NCBI GenBank assembly: GCA_035515475.1
Contig: DATJBF010000013.1
Span: 1-57,420, forward strand
Direction of reading: 5' to 3'
Source of the DNA: DATJBF01 sp035515475
GTDB taxonomy: Bacteria; Verrucomicrobiota; Verrucomicrobiia; Palsa-1439
Length of the DNA stretch: 57,420 nucleotides
In this document: in pieces, positions 16,375 through 25,458 of the stretch
Position numbering within the stretch: the stretch's first letter is position 1
Layout: every line of letters begins with the position of its first letter
Program-made: the position numbers and the translations under genes
Notes under the pieces: generated by a model
The model's input: the letters and a program-made list of their open reading frames with translations, nothing else
What the model was told of the DNA's origin: nothing
Database searches by the model: none

Positions 16375-17205
16375 ATGAAATGGCTCACCTTGAGTTGCCT
16401 GTTGGGTCTGGCTCTCGCAATCGGTAATGCCCAGGCCCAGATGAGAGGGGAACGCGGTGGAGGCCCGCCGCAAGCCGGGCACAGCGAAGAGGTCCGCGGT
16501 TCCGCCGGGCAGCAACCGAGGGTCGTCCACGAAAGTCCGCGACCTGAAATCGTTCGCCCGCCATCGGGCGCCATGCACACGTTGCCCAGCGTGCGCGAGC
16601 GACCACCAGTCGTCCGCACAGGTTCGCGGCCCGCGTTCGTTCAGCCCCGACAGAATTTCGTGGGCGGACAGCGTGAGTTTCGGCGGCTCCCACACGAAAC
16701 GGCTTTTCATCAGGGCAACCGCGTCGGAGATTTTCGCGGGCATCGCTTCTTCAATCATCGCGGACACGGTTCCAATTTCGTCATCGTTTATGTGAACGGC
16801 GTGGCCTGCTGGTACCCGTTCTACACCGCGTTTCCCTATTACTACGATTACTACGACGCGGCTCCGACCTACGACAACGGTTATTACGATTCGGGCGCGG
16901 ACAACACTCCATATGTGGACGAAGGCGCTGGCGGTGGCGCGGTCCAGACTGCGCCGAGCTACGGCGACCTGGGCCAGGAATGGGGACAAGATTTGCGCCG
17001 CGAGGTCGCGACCTGGGACGGCTTTGTGGATTATTTGCGGACGTATATCATCGTCGCTGCGCCCGAGGCGCAGGCGGAATTCCGCGAGGCGTTCATCGCC
17101 AGCTACGGCATCAACGGCGCCGCGGCATACGACAAGGCGGCGCAAGAAGCGGCACAACCCGCACCACAAGATCCCAAAGTCATCAACGTGTCGCCTGCCA
17201 ACTGA
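16375..17205 (+). CDS. Exported Tyr/Gly-rich protein
   Basis: A 276-residue protein with signal peptide (MKWLTLSCLLGLALAIGNAQ). The first 110 mature residues are basic, Pro/Arg/His-rich and probably disordered; then comes a hydrophobic YVNGVACWYPFYTAFPYY segment with a Tyr-rich run, a Gly-rich linker and a C-terminal helical part (DLRREVATWDGFVDYLRTYI). No known domain is recognised. A surface- or matrix-associated structural role is possible, but only composition supports it. Confidence 0.75.
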   Translation: MKWLTLSCLLGLALAIGNAQAQMRGERGGGPPQAGHSEEVRGSAGQQPRVVHESPRPEIVRPPSGAMHTLPSVRERPPVVRTGSRPAFVQPRQNFVGGQREFRRLPHETAFHQGNRVGDFRGHRFFNHRGHGSNFVIVYVNGVACWYPFYTAFPYYYDYYDAAPTYDNGYYDSGADNTPYVDEGAGGGAVQTAPSYGDLGQEWGQDLRREVATWDGFVDYLRTYIIVAAPEAQAEFREAFIASYGINGAAAYDKAAQEAAQPAPQDPKVINVSPAN

Positions 17206-17227
17206 GATCCGATTGAGGGTACCTGTA

Positions 17228-17268
17228 GCCGAAGCGCTTGCCCGCCTGAGGCGGGTGAAAGCTTCGGC
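17228..17268. repeat. Nested inverted repeat between convergent genes
   Basis: GCCGAAGC (17228-17235) pairs with GCTTCGGC (17261-17268) around an inner hairpin CCCGCC-TGA-GGCGGG. It lies between two convergent genes and may act as a bidirectional terminator; no T-run is present. A similar GTAGCCGAAGC motif occurs in the 55.7-55.9 kb repeat cluster. Confidence 0.6.
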
Positions 17269-17294
17269 CGAGGTGGCGCCGGATTTGCGGCTCT

Positions 17295-18089
17295 TTACTG
17301 CGTTCCCAACTTGGCCAACAGCCCTTTTTTGCGGGCGATGTTGAACATCTGGCGGAAGAACAGCGCCCCGCACACGAGGTAGATCAGGTTCAGGCCGAAC
17401 GCCCAGCCGAGATGATGCGCTGATAACCCGTGCTTGTCCAGCACCTGGCGCATGCCCTCGAACACGTGCGTCGCCGGAATGCACACCGCGATCCACTGCA
17501 ACCAGCCCGGCAGGACGTTCAGCGGATAGAACACCGCCGCCACCGGCTGGATCAGAAATGGAATACCCCACGCCAACGCTTCGGCGGATTGTCCCCACCG
17601 CATGATCAGCGCGGTCGTCACCATCCCGACCGCCCAGCCCATGAGTAGGAGGTTCGCGAACAACGGGATCAAGCTGAACCCCATGGCGAAAAGGTTCCAC
17701 GAATACAACGCCGCCGCCAGCCCGGCCAGCACCGCAACCGTGATGAGGATTTTCACGAACCCGACCACATATGTCGCGGCGATGAATTCACCGACCCGGA
17801 CGGGGGCGACGAAGATGTTGAGGAGATTGCGCGCCCAGATGTCTTCGAGAAACGAAATCGTCACCGCCTGCTGCGCGCGGTACAGAATGTCCCAGAAAAT
17901 CATCGAGCCGAGCAGGAACGTGACCGCCGCAGGCACCTGGGGGCCGACGCTCCGAAGATAAAGGGTGAGGAAGCCCCAGACCATCAAATCCATCACGGGC
18001 CAGAAAAACATCTCCGCCACCCGCGGCACGCTCCGCGTGTACAGGTACGTGTACCGCAACACCAGGGCCCCGATGCGACGCACGTTCAT
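17295..18089 (-). CDS. ABC-2 type transporter permease
   Basis: A 264-residue integral membrane protein with about six helices, typical of the ABC-2 family (RYTYLYTRSVPRVAEMFFWP at the start, AVFYPLNVLPGWLQWIA near residue 180, HVFEGMRQVL after it). I prefer the ATG at 18089, which has AGGAG 7 nt upstream, over a TTG six bases further out. It lies downstream of the ATPase gene on the same strand, separated by 124 nt of repeats. Substrate unknown; the family exports polysaccharides, lipids or drugs. Confidence 0.88.
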   Translation of the reverse strand: MNVRRIGALVLRYTYLYTRSVPRVAEMFFWPVMDLMVWGFLTLYLRSVGPQVPAAVTFLLGSMIFWDILYRAQQAVTISFLEDIWARNLLNIFVAPVRVGEFIAATYVVGFVKILITVAVLAGLAAALYSWNLFAMGFSLIPLFANLLLMGWAVGMVTTALIMRWGQSAEALAWGIPFLIQPVAAVFYPLNVLPGWLQWIAVCIPATHVFEGMRQVLDKHGLSAHHLGWAFGLNLIYLVCGALFFRQMFNIARKKGLLAKLGTQ

Positions 18090-18099
18090 CGGCAAACTC

Positions 18100-18212
18100 C
18101 TGAGCGTTGAACGCCGGACATCGATCGTTGAACGTCGAACGCGTCGGACAGCGCGGCATCGGAAATGATGCGTGGCGTTGGGAGTTGGAAGTTCAAAGTT
18201 GGAAGTTCGGCG
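18100..18212. repeat. Heptad tracts between ABC ATPase and permease genes
   Basis: Two tracts with 7-nt steps: CGTTGAACG/TCGAACG type at about 18110-18145 and AGTTGGA/AGTTCAA/AGTTGGA/AGTTCGG at about 18183-18212. They separate two genes that normally abut in an ABC operon. Confidence 0.65.
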
Positions 18213-18213
18213 T

Positions 18214-18969
18214 TCACGCTGTTTCGATTTCGCTCAACAGGTCGCCGCTGCGCGCCACGCGGATAAAGACGTCTTCCAGCGATTTCTGCCGAAACTTGTC
18301 GACGACCTGCTGCGGCGTGCCTTCGGCAATGATGCGTCCCTTGTGCATGAACAACACGCGGTCGCACACTTCTTCCACGTCCCGCATGTTGTGCGAGGTG
18401 TAGATCATCGTGATGCCGTTCTCGCGCTGGATCCGCCGCAACAACTTGCGGACTTTGTCGGCAATGTCGGGATCGAGACTGGCCGTCGGCTCGTCCAACA
18501 TCAGCAACTCGGGATCGTTCAACAGCGCCTTGCAGAGATTGACCCGGGTCGATTCGCCCGACGAAAGATGGCCCGTGATTTTGTCGCGCAAATGCCCGAT
18601 CTCAAACAGCTTCAGCACCCGGTCGATTTTCTCGCGATACCCGTCGACCCGGTAGATTTTCGAGAAGATCAGCAGGTTCTCCCGCACTTTGAGGTTCGAC
18701 GGCAGACCCGTGTACGCCGACGAGAAATTGCAGCGCTGGAGGATTTCGGTCCGGTGCTTCTCCAGGTCCTGTCCGAACACGCGCACCATGCCCGCCGTCG
18801 GCGTGGTCAGTCCCAGCAAGACCTGGATGGTGGTTGTTTTGCCCGCGCCGTTGGGGCCGAGGACGCCGATGATCTCGCCCCGTTGCACCGTAAACGATAC
18901 GTCGGCCACGGCGGTGGTGCCGTCGAATTCTTTGCGTAGATGTTGGACTTCGACAATCGTCTCAGCCAT
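18214..18969 (-). CDS. ABC transporter ATP-binding protein
   Basis: A 251-residue ABC ATPase that powers the downstream ABC-2 permease. Walker A GPNGAGKT at residues 40-47, Walker B LLMLDEPTASLD and the switch His in YTSHNM are intact. The signature is LSSGESTRVNL rather than the usual LSGGQ, with Ser for the second Gly-type position and Glu for Gln, a variant seen in some ABC-2 subfamilies. The C-terminal part (SLEDVFIRVARSGDL) matches the tail of lipid/drug exporter ATPases. Together with the permease it forms a complete half-transporter pair. Confidence 0.92.
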   Translation of the reverse strand: MAETIVEVQHLRKEFDGTTAVADVSFTVQRGEIIGVLGPNGAGKTTTIQVLLGLTTPTAGMVRVFGQDLEKHRTEILQRCNFSSAYTGLPSNLKVRENLLIFSKIYRVDGYREKIDRVLKLFEIGHLRDKITGHLSSGESTRVNLCKALLNDPELLMLDEPTASLDPDIADKVRKLLRRIQRENGITMIYTSHNMRDVEEVCDRVLFMHKGRIIAEGTPQQVVDKFRQKSLEDVFIRVARSGDLLSEIETA

Positions 18970-18989
18970 GGGCCACCGCGTCCATCGGC

Positions 18990-20654
18990 TTACGAAGCGG
19001 CCGGCTCACCTGGATTCGGTTCGACGCCGTCCGCCGCCGGAGCGGGCGGAGCGGCCGGCGGCGCTGGAGCAGTCGTCTCGGCGACGGGCCCGACCGGCGG
19101 ACCCGAGCCGTTCTCTGACGGCACGACGGTCATTGGCGGCGCCGACTCTGAGGCCGGGGCGGGCGTCGGCTCGGAAACTGGGGCGGGCTTGGGCGGCGGC
19201 GGCGGTGGCTTGTCGGCCAACGCCCACAAGCGGCCATCCGAGAACTCGACGACGTAGCCATCGGCAATGAGCCAATGCAGGTCCGCCAGCAACTGGTCCT
19301 GGCCCGACGACGAGGGAGTTGGGGGCGGCACGGCGGCGCTCGGCCCGGTCGCCGGAGCCGGCACCGGCGGGTCGGTCTTGGCCGTCGCTTCAGCCGGCGG
19401 AGTCGGTGCCGGGAGTTGCGGCAGGAGCAGTTCGATCAAGTGTTTCCGCTTACAACCGAAATGCTCGCGCAGATAGACGATGATTTTTTGGATCCGCTCC
19501 GAAAGATGCCCGATCGATTCGAACCGTTGCGGTTTGATGCGGCCGACGTAGGTAATGCCTCTCGGGTCCTTGAAAAAGTGGAACCCTTCGTGACGGAACC
19601 GTCCGCGCATTTCGTTGGCGGTTTTCATGGGGAACTTGCGTTCCTCCAGCCAGGCCAGCCGGACGGCTTCGAGCAGCATCGGGTTCTGAAGCTGGCGGCT
19701 GGCCACGCCGCTGATCCGCAACTCGGGCCCTGAGGTGACGAATTGCCCGAGGTGGTTCTCCAGAAAATGTTTTTCCAACTCCTCGCGGCTTGCGAACGAC
19801 TTCGGCTCGGGATCGAGCAGACATTCGTACTCCATCTTGACGCTCATCGAATCCACCCAGGCCTTGACGGCAGCCGGGTCTTTGACGGTCTGGATGCGCG
19901 ATTGAAATTCAGCGAACGGGATGTGCCGCAGCCGCTGCTGGTGATGACGGATCAGCCGGCTCTGGTATTCGTGGTAATTCGGCGGGCCAAGCCAGACGCC
20001 GGTCAACCCGCACCGGTTCACGAACGTGAAGTTCCCCTTCGGCGGCTCAATCGACGTTTTCTTCTCCTTGAAAATCGTCGCGCCGTGATGACGCAAGGCG
20101 AACCGCGCCGCGTCCTCCTGCCTCAGGAACACGCTCTCGCTCGGCAACACCAGAAACAGCGGCGGCCGCGTCCCATCGGCCCCGGCCTTCCGCGACAGCT
20201 TCACATGATGTCGCTCGGGCTTGTTCAACACGAGTTTCGCCACGTCGAACAACGCGTAAGCGCGGGACGTTTGCTTCATCGTCTCCAGCATCCCCTCGAA
20301 ACCCTTCTCCTCGGGCTGGAACGTCACGTCCACGAGTTCGGCGGGCGGCACGGACGGCTTCGGCACGCGATCTTTGCCGGGGCCGGAATGGTGGCCGCTC
20401 CGATGACGTTCGGGGCGCACACCGCGGTGGCCTTCGGGACCAGGGGGGCGCTCGGGACGCGGACGACGCTCGCGGTCCCGACCGTGGCCCGGGCCGCGGC
20501 CGTCCCGTCGCGGTTCGCGCTCGGGGCCCGGATGATCGGCGTGGGACTTGCCGGAGGACTTGACCCACTCGGGGGTAAGTTCCAGTTCTTCCAGGGGCAA
20601 CGCCGTATCAGGTGGGGGTGCCGGCTGCGCTTTCGCTGATTCGCTGTCTGTCAT
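18990..20654 (-). CDS. Hypothetical protein with Pro/Arg-rich ends
   Basis: A 554-residue protein. Residues 35-100 are Arg/Gly/His-rich (GRGPGHGRDRERRPRPERPP) and the last 100 are Pro/Ala-rich, both probably disordered. The core (about 110-390) is folded, with FKEKKTSIEPPKGNFTFVNR, CGLTGVWLGPPNYHEYQ and FGCKRKHLIELLLP, and contains one FECLLDPEP-like Cys region (MEYECLLDP). I do not recognise the family. Arg-rich tails of this kind often bind nucleic acid. It is the first gene before the ABC pair, separated by only 20 nt from the ATPase start. Confidence 0.75.
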   Translation of the reverse strand: MTDSESAKAQPAPPPDTALPLEELELTPEWVKSSGKSHADHPGPEREPRRDGRGPGHGRDRERRPRPERPPGPEGHRGVRPERHRSGHHSGPGKDRVPKPSVPPAELVDVTFQPEEKGFEGMLETMKQTSRAYALFDVAKLVLNKPERHHVKLSRKAGADGTRPPLFLVLPSESVFLRQEDAARFALRHHGATIFKEKKTSIEPPKGNFTFVNRCGLTGVWLGPPNYHEYQSRLIRHHQQRLRHIPFAEFQSRIQTVKDPAAVKAWVDSMSVKMEYECLLDPEPKSFASREELEKHFLENHLGQFVTSGPELRISGVASRQLQNPMLLEAVRLAWLEERKFPMKTANEMRGRFRHEGFHFFKDPRGITYVGRIKPQRFESIGHLSERIQKIIVYLREHFGCKRKHLIELLLPQLPAPTPPAEATAKTDPPVPAPATGPSAAVPPPTPSSSGQDQLLADLHWLIADGYVVEFSDGRLWALADKPPPPPPKPAPVSEPTPAPASESAPPMTVVPSENGSGPPVGPVAETTAPAPPAAPPAPAADGVEPNPGEPAAS

Positions 20655-20756
20655 GAAAATTAGCAGGACCTAGTATAGCATAGGGCGGCGCAAGGGCCAT
20701 GCCAATTAAGCTGTGACTTGGAGGGCCAAATCGGCTAACGTCCGGCCCACGCGGTC

Positions 20757-22133
20757 ATGATCCAGCAATACCTCGCACAGAATCGCCAGCGATCCCTCGA
20801 CCAACTCAAAACGCTCGTGCGGTTCCCGAGCGTCTCGACCCAGCCCGAACATCGCCGCGACGTGCTGGCGTGCGCCGACTGGCTCGCCCGGCTCTTTCGC
20901 ACGCTGGGTCTGGATGTCAAACTGCACCCGACGAACGGCAACCCGATCGTCGTCGCCCGCACCCGGTGGCACCGGGCCGGCGCTCCCCGGGTCCTGATCT
21001 ACGGCCACTACGACGTGCAACCGCCCGAGCCGCTCGAGTCGTGGAACACGCCGCCGTTCGAACCGGTCGTGCGCGACGGTCAGTTGTTCGGACGCGGCGC
21101 CTCCGACAACAAGGGACAATTCTTCGCCCACGTGAACGCCGTCGAGGCCTACGTGAAGACGGGCACGCCGGTGCCGGCGAACGTGACCTTTCTCATCGAA
21201 GGCGAAGAGGAAATCGGCAGCGCCCACCTCGGGCTCTTCGTGAAGCGGCACGCGAAATCGCTGCGGGCGGATTACATCGTGGTATCCGATACCGCCATGT
21301 TTTCGAAGCGGCATCCGACGATTGCCTACGCCACCCGCGGGATCGCCGGGCTGGAAGTCCGCGTGGACGGCCCCTCGCGCGACCTGCATTCGGGTGTGTT
21401 TGGCGGCAGCGTCGCCAACCCTGCCCTGGTGCTGGCGCAAATGCTGGCGAAATGCGTCGATGCCCACGGCCACGTCACCGTGCCCGGCTTCTACGCCGAG
21501 GTCAAGCCGCTCGCCGCGTGGGAACGCCGCAAGTGGCAGCGCCTGCCGTTCGATGCGCGGGCCTATCGCGATTTTCTCGGCGTGCCCGCGTTGGCCGGCG
21601 AAACCGGTTTCACGCCGCTGGAACAGCGTTGGGCGCGGCCGACGTTCGAGATCAACGGACTCACCAGCGGCTATCAAGGTCCCGGCGGCAAGACCATCGT
21701 CCCGGCGTGGGCCTCGGCGAAAATCTCCTGCCGGCTCGTTCCGAACCAGGACCCCGCGAGGGCCGTGCAACTCGTGTCCCGGCATCTGCGGAGGATTTGC
21801 CCGCGCTCCGTACGGCTGAGCATCGTCAGCGATCACTCGGCCCCGTTCTTCGAGCCGCCGACCGGCTGCGGCGCGCGCGCCGCAGCGGCAGCGCTGGAAC
21901 GGGCGTTCGGCACGAAGCCGGTGTTTGTCCGCGAGGGCGGGTCGCTGCCGATTCTCGACACGTTCAAACGGCACCTCGGCGGCGAAATCATCCTGGTCGG
22001 GCTCGGGTTGCCCGACGACAACTGGCATTCGCCGAACGAGAAGATGGACCTCGACAACTTTCAGCGGGGCGCGGTCATGAGCGCTGCGTTGCTTCAGGAA
22101 CTTGCCAAGACCCACCCCCCACGATTACGCTGA
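20757..22133 (+). CDS. M20-family metallopeptidase (dipeptidase)
   Basis: A 458-residue M20/M28-clan peptidase, the CPG2/carnosinase-like branch. Metal and catalytic residues are in place: IYGHYDVQPP (His84, Asp86), RGASDNKGQ (bridging Asp117), EGEEEIGS (Glu pair), VVSDTAMF (Asp) and NWHSPNEKMD (His near the C-terminus). The dimerisation insert (DLHSGVFGG, GLTSGYQGPGGKTIVP) is complete. Such enzymes hydrolyse dipeptides or N-acyl amino acids in the cytoplasm. It is divergent from the ORF upstream and followed 22 nt later by the pterin dehydratase gene. Confidence 0.92.
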   Translation: MIQQYLAQNRQRSLDQLKTLVRFPSVSTQPEHRRDVLACADWLARLFRTLGLDVKLHPTNGNPIVVARTRWHRAGAPRVLIYGHYDVQPPEPLESWNTPPFEPVVRDGQLFGRGASDNKGQFFAHVNAVEAYVKTGTPVPANVTFLIEGEEEIGSAHLGLFVKRHAKSLRADYIVVSDTAMFSKRHPTIAYATRGIAGLEVRVDGPSRDLHSGVFGGSVANPALVLAQMLAKCVDAHGHVTVPGFYAEVKPLAAWERRKWQRLPFDARAYRDFLGVPALAGETGFTPLEQRWARPTFEINGLTSGYQGPGGKTIVPAWASAKISCRLVPNQDPARAVQLVSRHLRRICPRSVRLSIVSDHSAPFFEPPTGCGARAAAAALERAFGTKPVFVREGGSLPILDTFKRHLGGEIILVGLGLPDDNWHSPNEKMDLDNFQRGAVMSAALLQELAKTHPPRLR

Positions 22134-22155
22134 CGGCAACAGGAGGCCGTGACTG

Positions 22156-22503
22156 ATGAACGCGAGTGATCTGGCGACCAAGGAATGTGTCCCGTGTCAG
22201 GGCGGCGTGCCGCCGCTGCGGGGCCGGGCGTTGAAGACGTTGCACGCGGCGGTGAACAACGGTTGGCAGCTCGTGCGCCGCCATCACCTCGAGAAAGAAT
22301 TCCGGTTCGGCAACTTTCGCGAGGCGCTCGACTTCACCAACCGCGTCGGGGAATTGGCCGAGCGCCAGAACCATCACCCCGACATTTACCTCGCTTGGGG
22401 CAAAGTGAAAGTCAGCATCTGGACCCACAAGATCAACGGACTCACCGAGAGCGATTTCTTTTTCGCCGCCAAAACGGATTTGCTGCCGGGCGCGAAGCCC
22501 TAA
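22156..22503 (+). CDS. phhB: Pterin-4a-carbinolamine dehydratase
   Basis: A 115-residue protein that dehydrates 4a-hydroxytetrahydropterin, recycling the cofactor of aromatic amino acid hydroxylases. It shows the family signature NHHPDIYLAWGKVKVSIWTH (His-His-Pro, then Trp/His) and a C-terminal Asp in GLTESDF. A small N-terminal CVPCQGG motif is common in bacterial members. No hydroxylase gene is visible in the window, so a moonlighting or repair role is possible. It converges with the receiver gene, overlapping by 4 nt on opposite strands. Confidence 0.92.
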   Translation: MNASDLATKECVPCQGGVPPLRGRALKTLHAAVNNGWQLVRRHHLEKEFRFGNFREALDFTNRVGELAERQNHHPDIYLAWGKVKVSIWTHKINGLTESDFFFAAKTDLLPGAKP

Positions 22504-22892
22504 GCAGCTCGCCGGTGCGGCAGTTCGGCGGCGATGCACTCCAGTAGTTCATCAAGCCCGACCGGCTTGGACAGGAAGCGATAGCCGGCCATCGTGCGCG
22601 GGGTGCCGGTCGATTGGGGACGGGGCAACGCGGCGGTGAGAAAGATGACCGGCAGTGTCGCCGGCGCGAACGCGGTCTTGATTTGCGCGGCGAGTTCACC
22701 CCCGCTGGTCGAGGGCAGGATGAGATCCAACAGCACCAGGTCGGGGGCGAATTCCCGGGCGGCCGCGACGGCCCTCTGCGGATCGGCTTCGATGCCCACT
22801 TCGTAAAGTCTTGTCCGTTCGAGATTCAGCTTCAGCATCCAGGCGAGGTCCGCCTCGTCGTCGATGATCAAGATGCGCCCCCGGGCCGTCAT
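22500..22892 (-). CDS. Response-regulator receiver protein (partner of adjacent kinase)
   Basis: A 130-residue single-domain receiver. The acidic pair IIDDEAD, phosphoacceptor LVLLDLILP, Thr in FLTAAL and Lys in LSKPVGLDEL are all present, so it should be phosphorylatable. There is no output domain. It lies 9 nt after the histidine kinase gene in the same direction, so the two form a two-component pair acting by protein interaction or phosphorelay. Confidence 0.92.
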   Translation of the reverse strand: MTARGRILIIDDEADLAWMLKLNLERTRLYEVGIEADPQRAVAAAREFAPDLVLLDLILPSTSGGELAAQIKTAFAPATLPVIFLTAALPRPQSTGTPRTMAGYRFLSKPVGLDELLECIAAELPHRRAA

Positions 22893-22901
22893 GCGCCGCT
22901 G

Positions 22902-24158
22902 CTACCCTTTGAATACCAGCGTCGCCCGCGCACCGCCTTCGGGCCGGTTCCGCAAATCGATGGCGCCGCCGTGCATGTCGACGATTTGTTTGGTGACGGT
23001 CAACCCGAGGCCCGTCCCGTCGGCCGGACGCTTGGTGGTGACAAACGGGTCGAAGACGCGCGGGAGCAATTCTTCGGGAACGCCGGCGCCGGCGTCCTCG
23101 ATTTCGACGACCACCACGATTTGCTCCGGCGCAAACCGGTTCGGATATTGCGTGGCGAAATGTTCTGCAATGCCGATCCGCTGGAACTCGTTCGCCTGCG
23201 TGCGGACGATGAGGGAGCCGCCGTCCGGCATGGCGTGAATGGCGTTCATGAACAGGTTGATGAAGGCCTGCTTGATCTTCGCCGGGTCGAGCCACAGGCG
23301 TGGAAGATCCGTCTGGAGTTGCGTCCGGACGGCGATGGAATGCAGATTGAGCTCGTGCCGGACCAGCAGGCGCGCCTGGTCGATCAGGCCGTTGATGTCT
23401 TCGATGGCCAGTTCCAGTTCGTGCGGGGCCGAGAGATCGAGCATCTCGCTGATCACGGAATCGGCCCGGGAAACGGCCTCGCCCATGCGCTGGACCACCC
23501 CGGGCAGCGCGTCGTCGCTGGTCGCCGGTGCCGCGCCGAGGTAGTCGACGCCCGCGCGGATGATCGCCAGCGGGTTCTTGACCTCATGGGCCACGCCGGC
23601 GGCGAGTCGGCCCAGCGCTTCCATTTTCTCGGCTTGGATGAGTTGGAACTGCGTGGTCTTGAGCTGCGTGTGCGACCACTCCAGTTCCCCAACCGTCCGC
23701 AACAATTCGTTCTCGCGGGCCGTCAGATCCTTGTTGGCCTCCCGCAGTTGTTCCTCGACGTGCTTGCGTTCGCGGATTTCTGCCGTCAGCGCGGTGGTGC
23801 GTTGCTGGACGACGTGCTCGAGGCGTTCGCGTTCGTCGCGGATTGCTGCCAGCAGCAGCGACACGATCAGGAAGAAGCCGAGCCCGATCATCGCGTTCCA
23901 GACGGGAATGAACGATCGCCAGGGCCTGGCGGTACTCATCACGTCCACCACGAACAGCGTGATCGAACTGGTGGCAGAAATGAAAACGCCCACGGATTTG
24001 CCGCCCAGCCAGGTGGATACGCCGACGGGGAGGAGATAGAACAGCGAAAAATACAGCTCGGAGCCGGTGGCATAGTCTCCTGCGGCTGCCAGTAGAACCA
24101 GCACCCCACCCAGAACCAAGCCGAGCCACCTCGACCGCACCTCCAATAACTGTTTCAT
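22902..24158 (-). CDS. Membrane-bound sensor histidine kinase
   Basis: A 418-residue kinase. Residues 10-105 hold about four hydrophobic segments (LGLVLGGVLVLLAAAGD, FSLFYLLPVGVSTWLGG), a MASE-like integral sensor without a large periplasmic domain. A coiled coil (residues 110-180) leads to the H-box AAGVAHEVKNPLAII, then N-box NLFMNAIHAMPDGG, G1 EIEDAGAGVPEE, F-box and G2 GTGLGLTVTKQIV. I prefer ATG at 24158 (TTTGGAG upstream) to the longer frame from 24239. It is followed by its likely partner receiver. Confidence 0.92.
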   Translation of the reverse strand: MKQLLEVRSRWLGLVLGGVLVLLAAAGDYATGSELYFSLFYLLPVGVSTWLGGKSVGVFISATSSITLFVVDVMSTARPWRSFIPVWNAMIGLGFFLIVSLLLAAIRDERERLEHVVQQRTTALTAEIRERKHVEEQLREANKDLTARENELLRTVGELEWSHTQLKTTQFQLIQAEKMEALGRLAAGVAHEVKNPLAIIRAGVDYLGAAPATSDDALPGVVQRMGEAVSRADSVISEMLDLSAPHELELAIEDINGLIDQARLLVRHELNLHSIAVRTQLQTDLPRLWLDPAKIKQAFINLFMNAIHAMPDGGSLIVRTQANEFQRIGIAEHFATQYPNRFAPEQIVVVVEIEDAGAGVPEELLPRVFDPFVTTKRPADGTGLGLTVTKQIVDMHGGAIDLRNRPEGGARATLVFKG

Positions 24159-24381
24159 CGACCGACAATCTCCAAACGACAAGAACCGAATCCACGCCCA
24201 TCCTGCATTGACTGCCATCGCCGTCAGCCGTCGCGGCACGGCGACACTTCCGATTCAACACCGACAAACAAGAAACGCTGCGGTCTATTCAAGAGACACA
24301 ACGTCACCAGCGGCGTTCAATTCGAGGAGCGTCGTGCGGAGACGGGCTGACAACCGGGCCGGGGTGCGCTACGATTCGCTT

Positions 24382-25059
24382 ATGCCGAAGACGAATGCCA
24401 ATGAGACGCTCGTCCGCGTGGACGAATACATTGAACGGCTGTTTGTGCCCCGCGATCGCCTGTTCGAACGAGCGTTGCGCGACGCCGCCACGGCAGGCCT
24501 GCCTCCGATCCAGGTTTCGCCGAACCTGGGGAAACTGCTCTATTTGTTGGCGAAACTTGCGGGCGCGCAGCGTGTCTTGGAAATCGGATTGCTCGGCGGC
24601 TACAGCACCATGTGGCTGGCCCGCGCCATCGGGCCGCGGGGAACATTGGTCACGCTCGAGGTCAACGAACAACACGTCCGCGTGGCCTGCAAGAATTTAA
24701 AACGTGCGGGATTGCTCCCGCGTGCCGAGATCCGCCACGGCGATGCCCGGGCGCTGTTGAAACAGATGGTGCGCGACGGCGAACGGCCGTTCGACCTGGT
24801 GTTTATCGACGCCGATAAGCCGAGCTATCCGGTGTACTTGGATTACGCGCTGCGGTTGACGCGGCCCGGCAGCTTGATTCTGGCCGATAACGTGATTCGC
24901 GGTGGCGATGTCGCGCGTCGTGGCCAAGGGGACGCGTTGGTCGAGGGCATCAAGAAGTTTAACAAGAAACTTGCGGCGAACCGGAAGTTGGAGGCGATTC
25001 TGATCCCGGTAATGCGGCGGCGGCTCGACGGCCTGGCCATCGCCCGCGTGAGGGACTGA
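24382..25059 (+). CDS. SAM-dependent O-methyltransferase (catechol/caffeoyl-CoA type)
   Basis: A 225-residue class I methyltransferase of the O-methyltransferase 3 family. SAM motif I is VLEIGLLGGYSTMWLARA; the metal-binding Asp lies in VFIDADKPSY, and the following ILADNVIRGGDVA matches the second metal ligand block of COMT-like enzymes. Substrate is a catechol-like or CoA-linked phenol in characterised members; here unknown. ATG at 24382 is chosen because homology starts there; the upstream frame has no ribosome site. Confidence 0.9.
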   Translation: MPKTNANETLVRVDEYIERLFVPRDRLFERALRDAATAGLPPIQVSPNLGKLLYLLAKLAGAQRVLEIGLLGGYSTMWLARAIGPRGTLVTLEVNEQHVRVACKNLKRAGLLPRAEIRHGDARALLKQMVRDGERPFDLVFIDADKPSYPVYLDYALRLTRPGSLILADNVIRGGDVARRGQGDALVEGIKKFNKKLAANRKLEAILIPVMRRRLDGLAIARVRD

Positions 25060-25062
25060 GTT

Positions 25063-25392
25063 TCAGGTTCCACCGCAAACCGAGTACCCCGACTCCCGCA
25101 ATTCTTCGGCGAGGTCTTTCTCCATCTCGCACGCAGCGTCGTAGGGCATCGGGTTCAGGTGTTCGTATAACTCAGGAAGCAGACGCAGGCCATATTTCTT
25201 CACGTAGTGCGACGCTTTGTAGCCGTCTTTGTGGTTCTGGAAGCGCTCGATGGGCGGAATCCCGGTCATCCCAACGTACACGCACGGTTTTTTCGGATCC
25301 CGCTGCAGATTTGCGGCGACAACCTTCCGCTCCTGCAACACCGCATCGTCCAGCAACACGACGTAGACATGATGGTGAAATTCTTCGGGCAT
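25063..25392 (-). CDS. GIY-YIG-like nuclease-fold protein
   Basis: A 109-residue protein with VYVVLLDDAVL and, about 25 residues later, CVYVGMTGIPPIERFQNH, which is the GIY-YIG arrangement with the catalytic Arg in ERF and a Lys-rich helix after it. The C-terminus (AACEMEKDLAEELRESGY) has a plausible Glu. Small stand-alone members of this family are common and mostly uncharacterised; nuclease activity is possible. Its start at 25392 lies 66 nt from the start of the divergent hrpB gene. Confidence 0.75.
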   Translation of the reverse strand: MPEEFHHHVYVVLLDDAVLQERKVVAANLQRDPKKPCVYVGMTGIPPIERFQNHKDGYKASHYVKKYGLRLLPELYEHLNPMPYDAACEMEKDLAEELRESGYSVCGGT

Positions 25393-25458
25393 CGTTTGGC
25401 AGTATAAGCCGATCAAGCCCGGCAACAAGACCGCGCCTATGATAGACTCCATCTCGCA

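Noticed and set aside
20706..22115. 469-codon minus-strand frame antisense to the M20 peptidase gene
   Set aside because: Same reason; no motifs, and the plus frame is a full M20 enzyme.
22614..24095. 493-codon plus-strand frame antisense to the kinase and receiver genes
   Set aside because: Composition is repetitive Arg/Asp/Gly and the opposite strand has all histidine kinase boxes.
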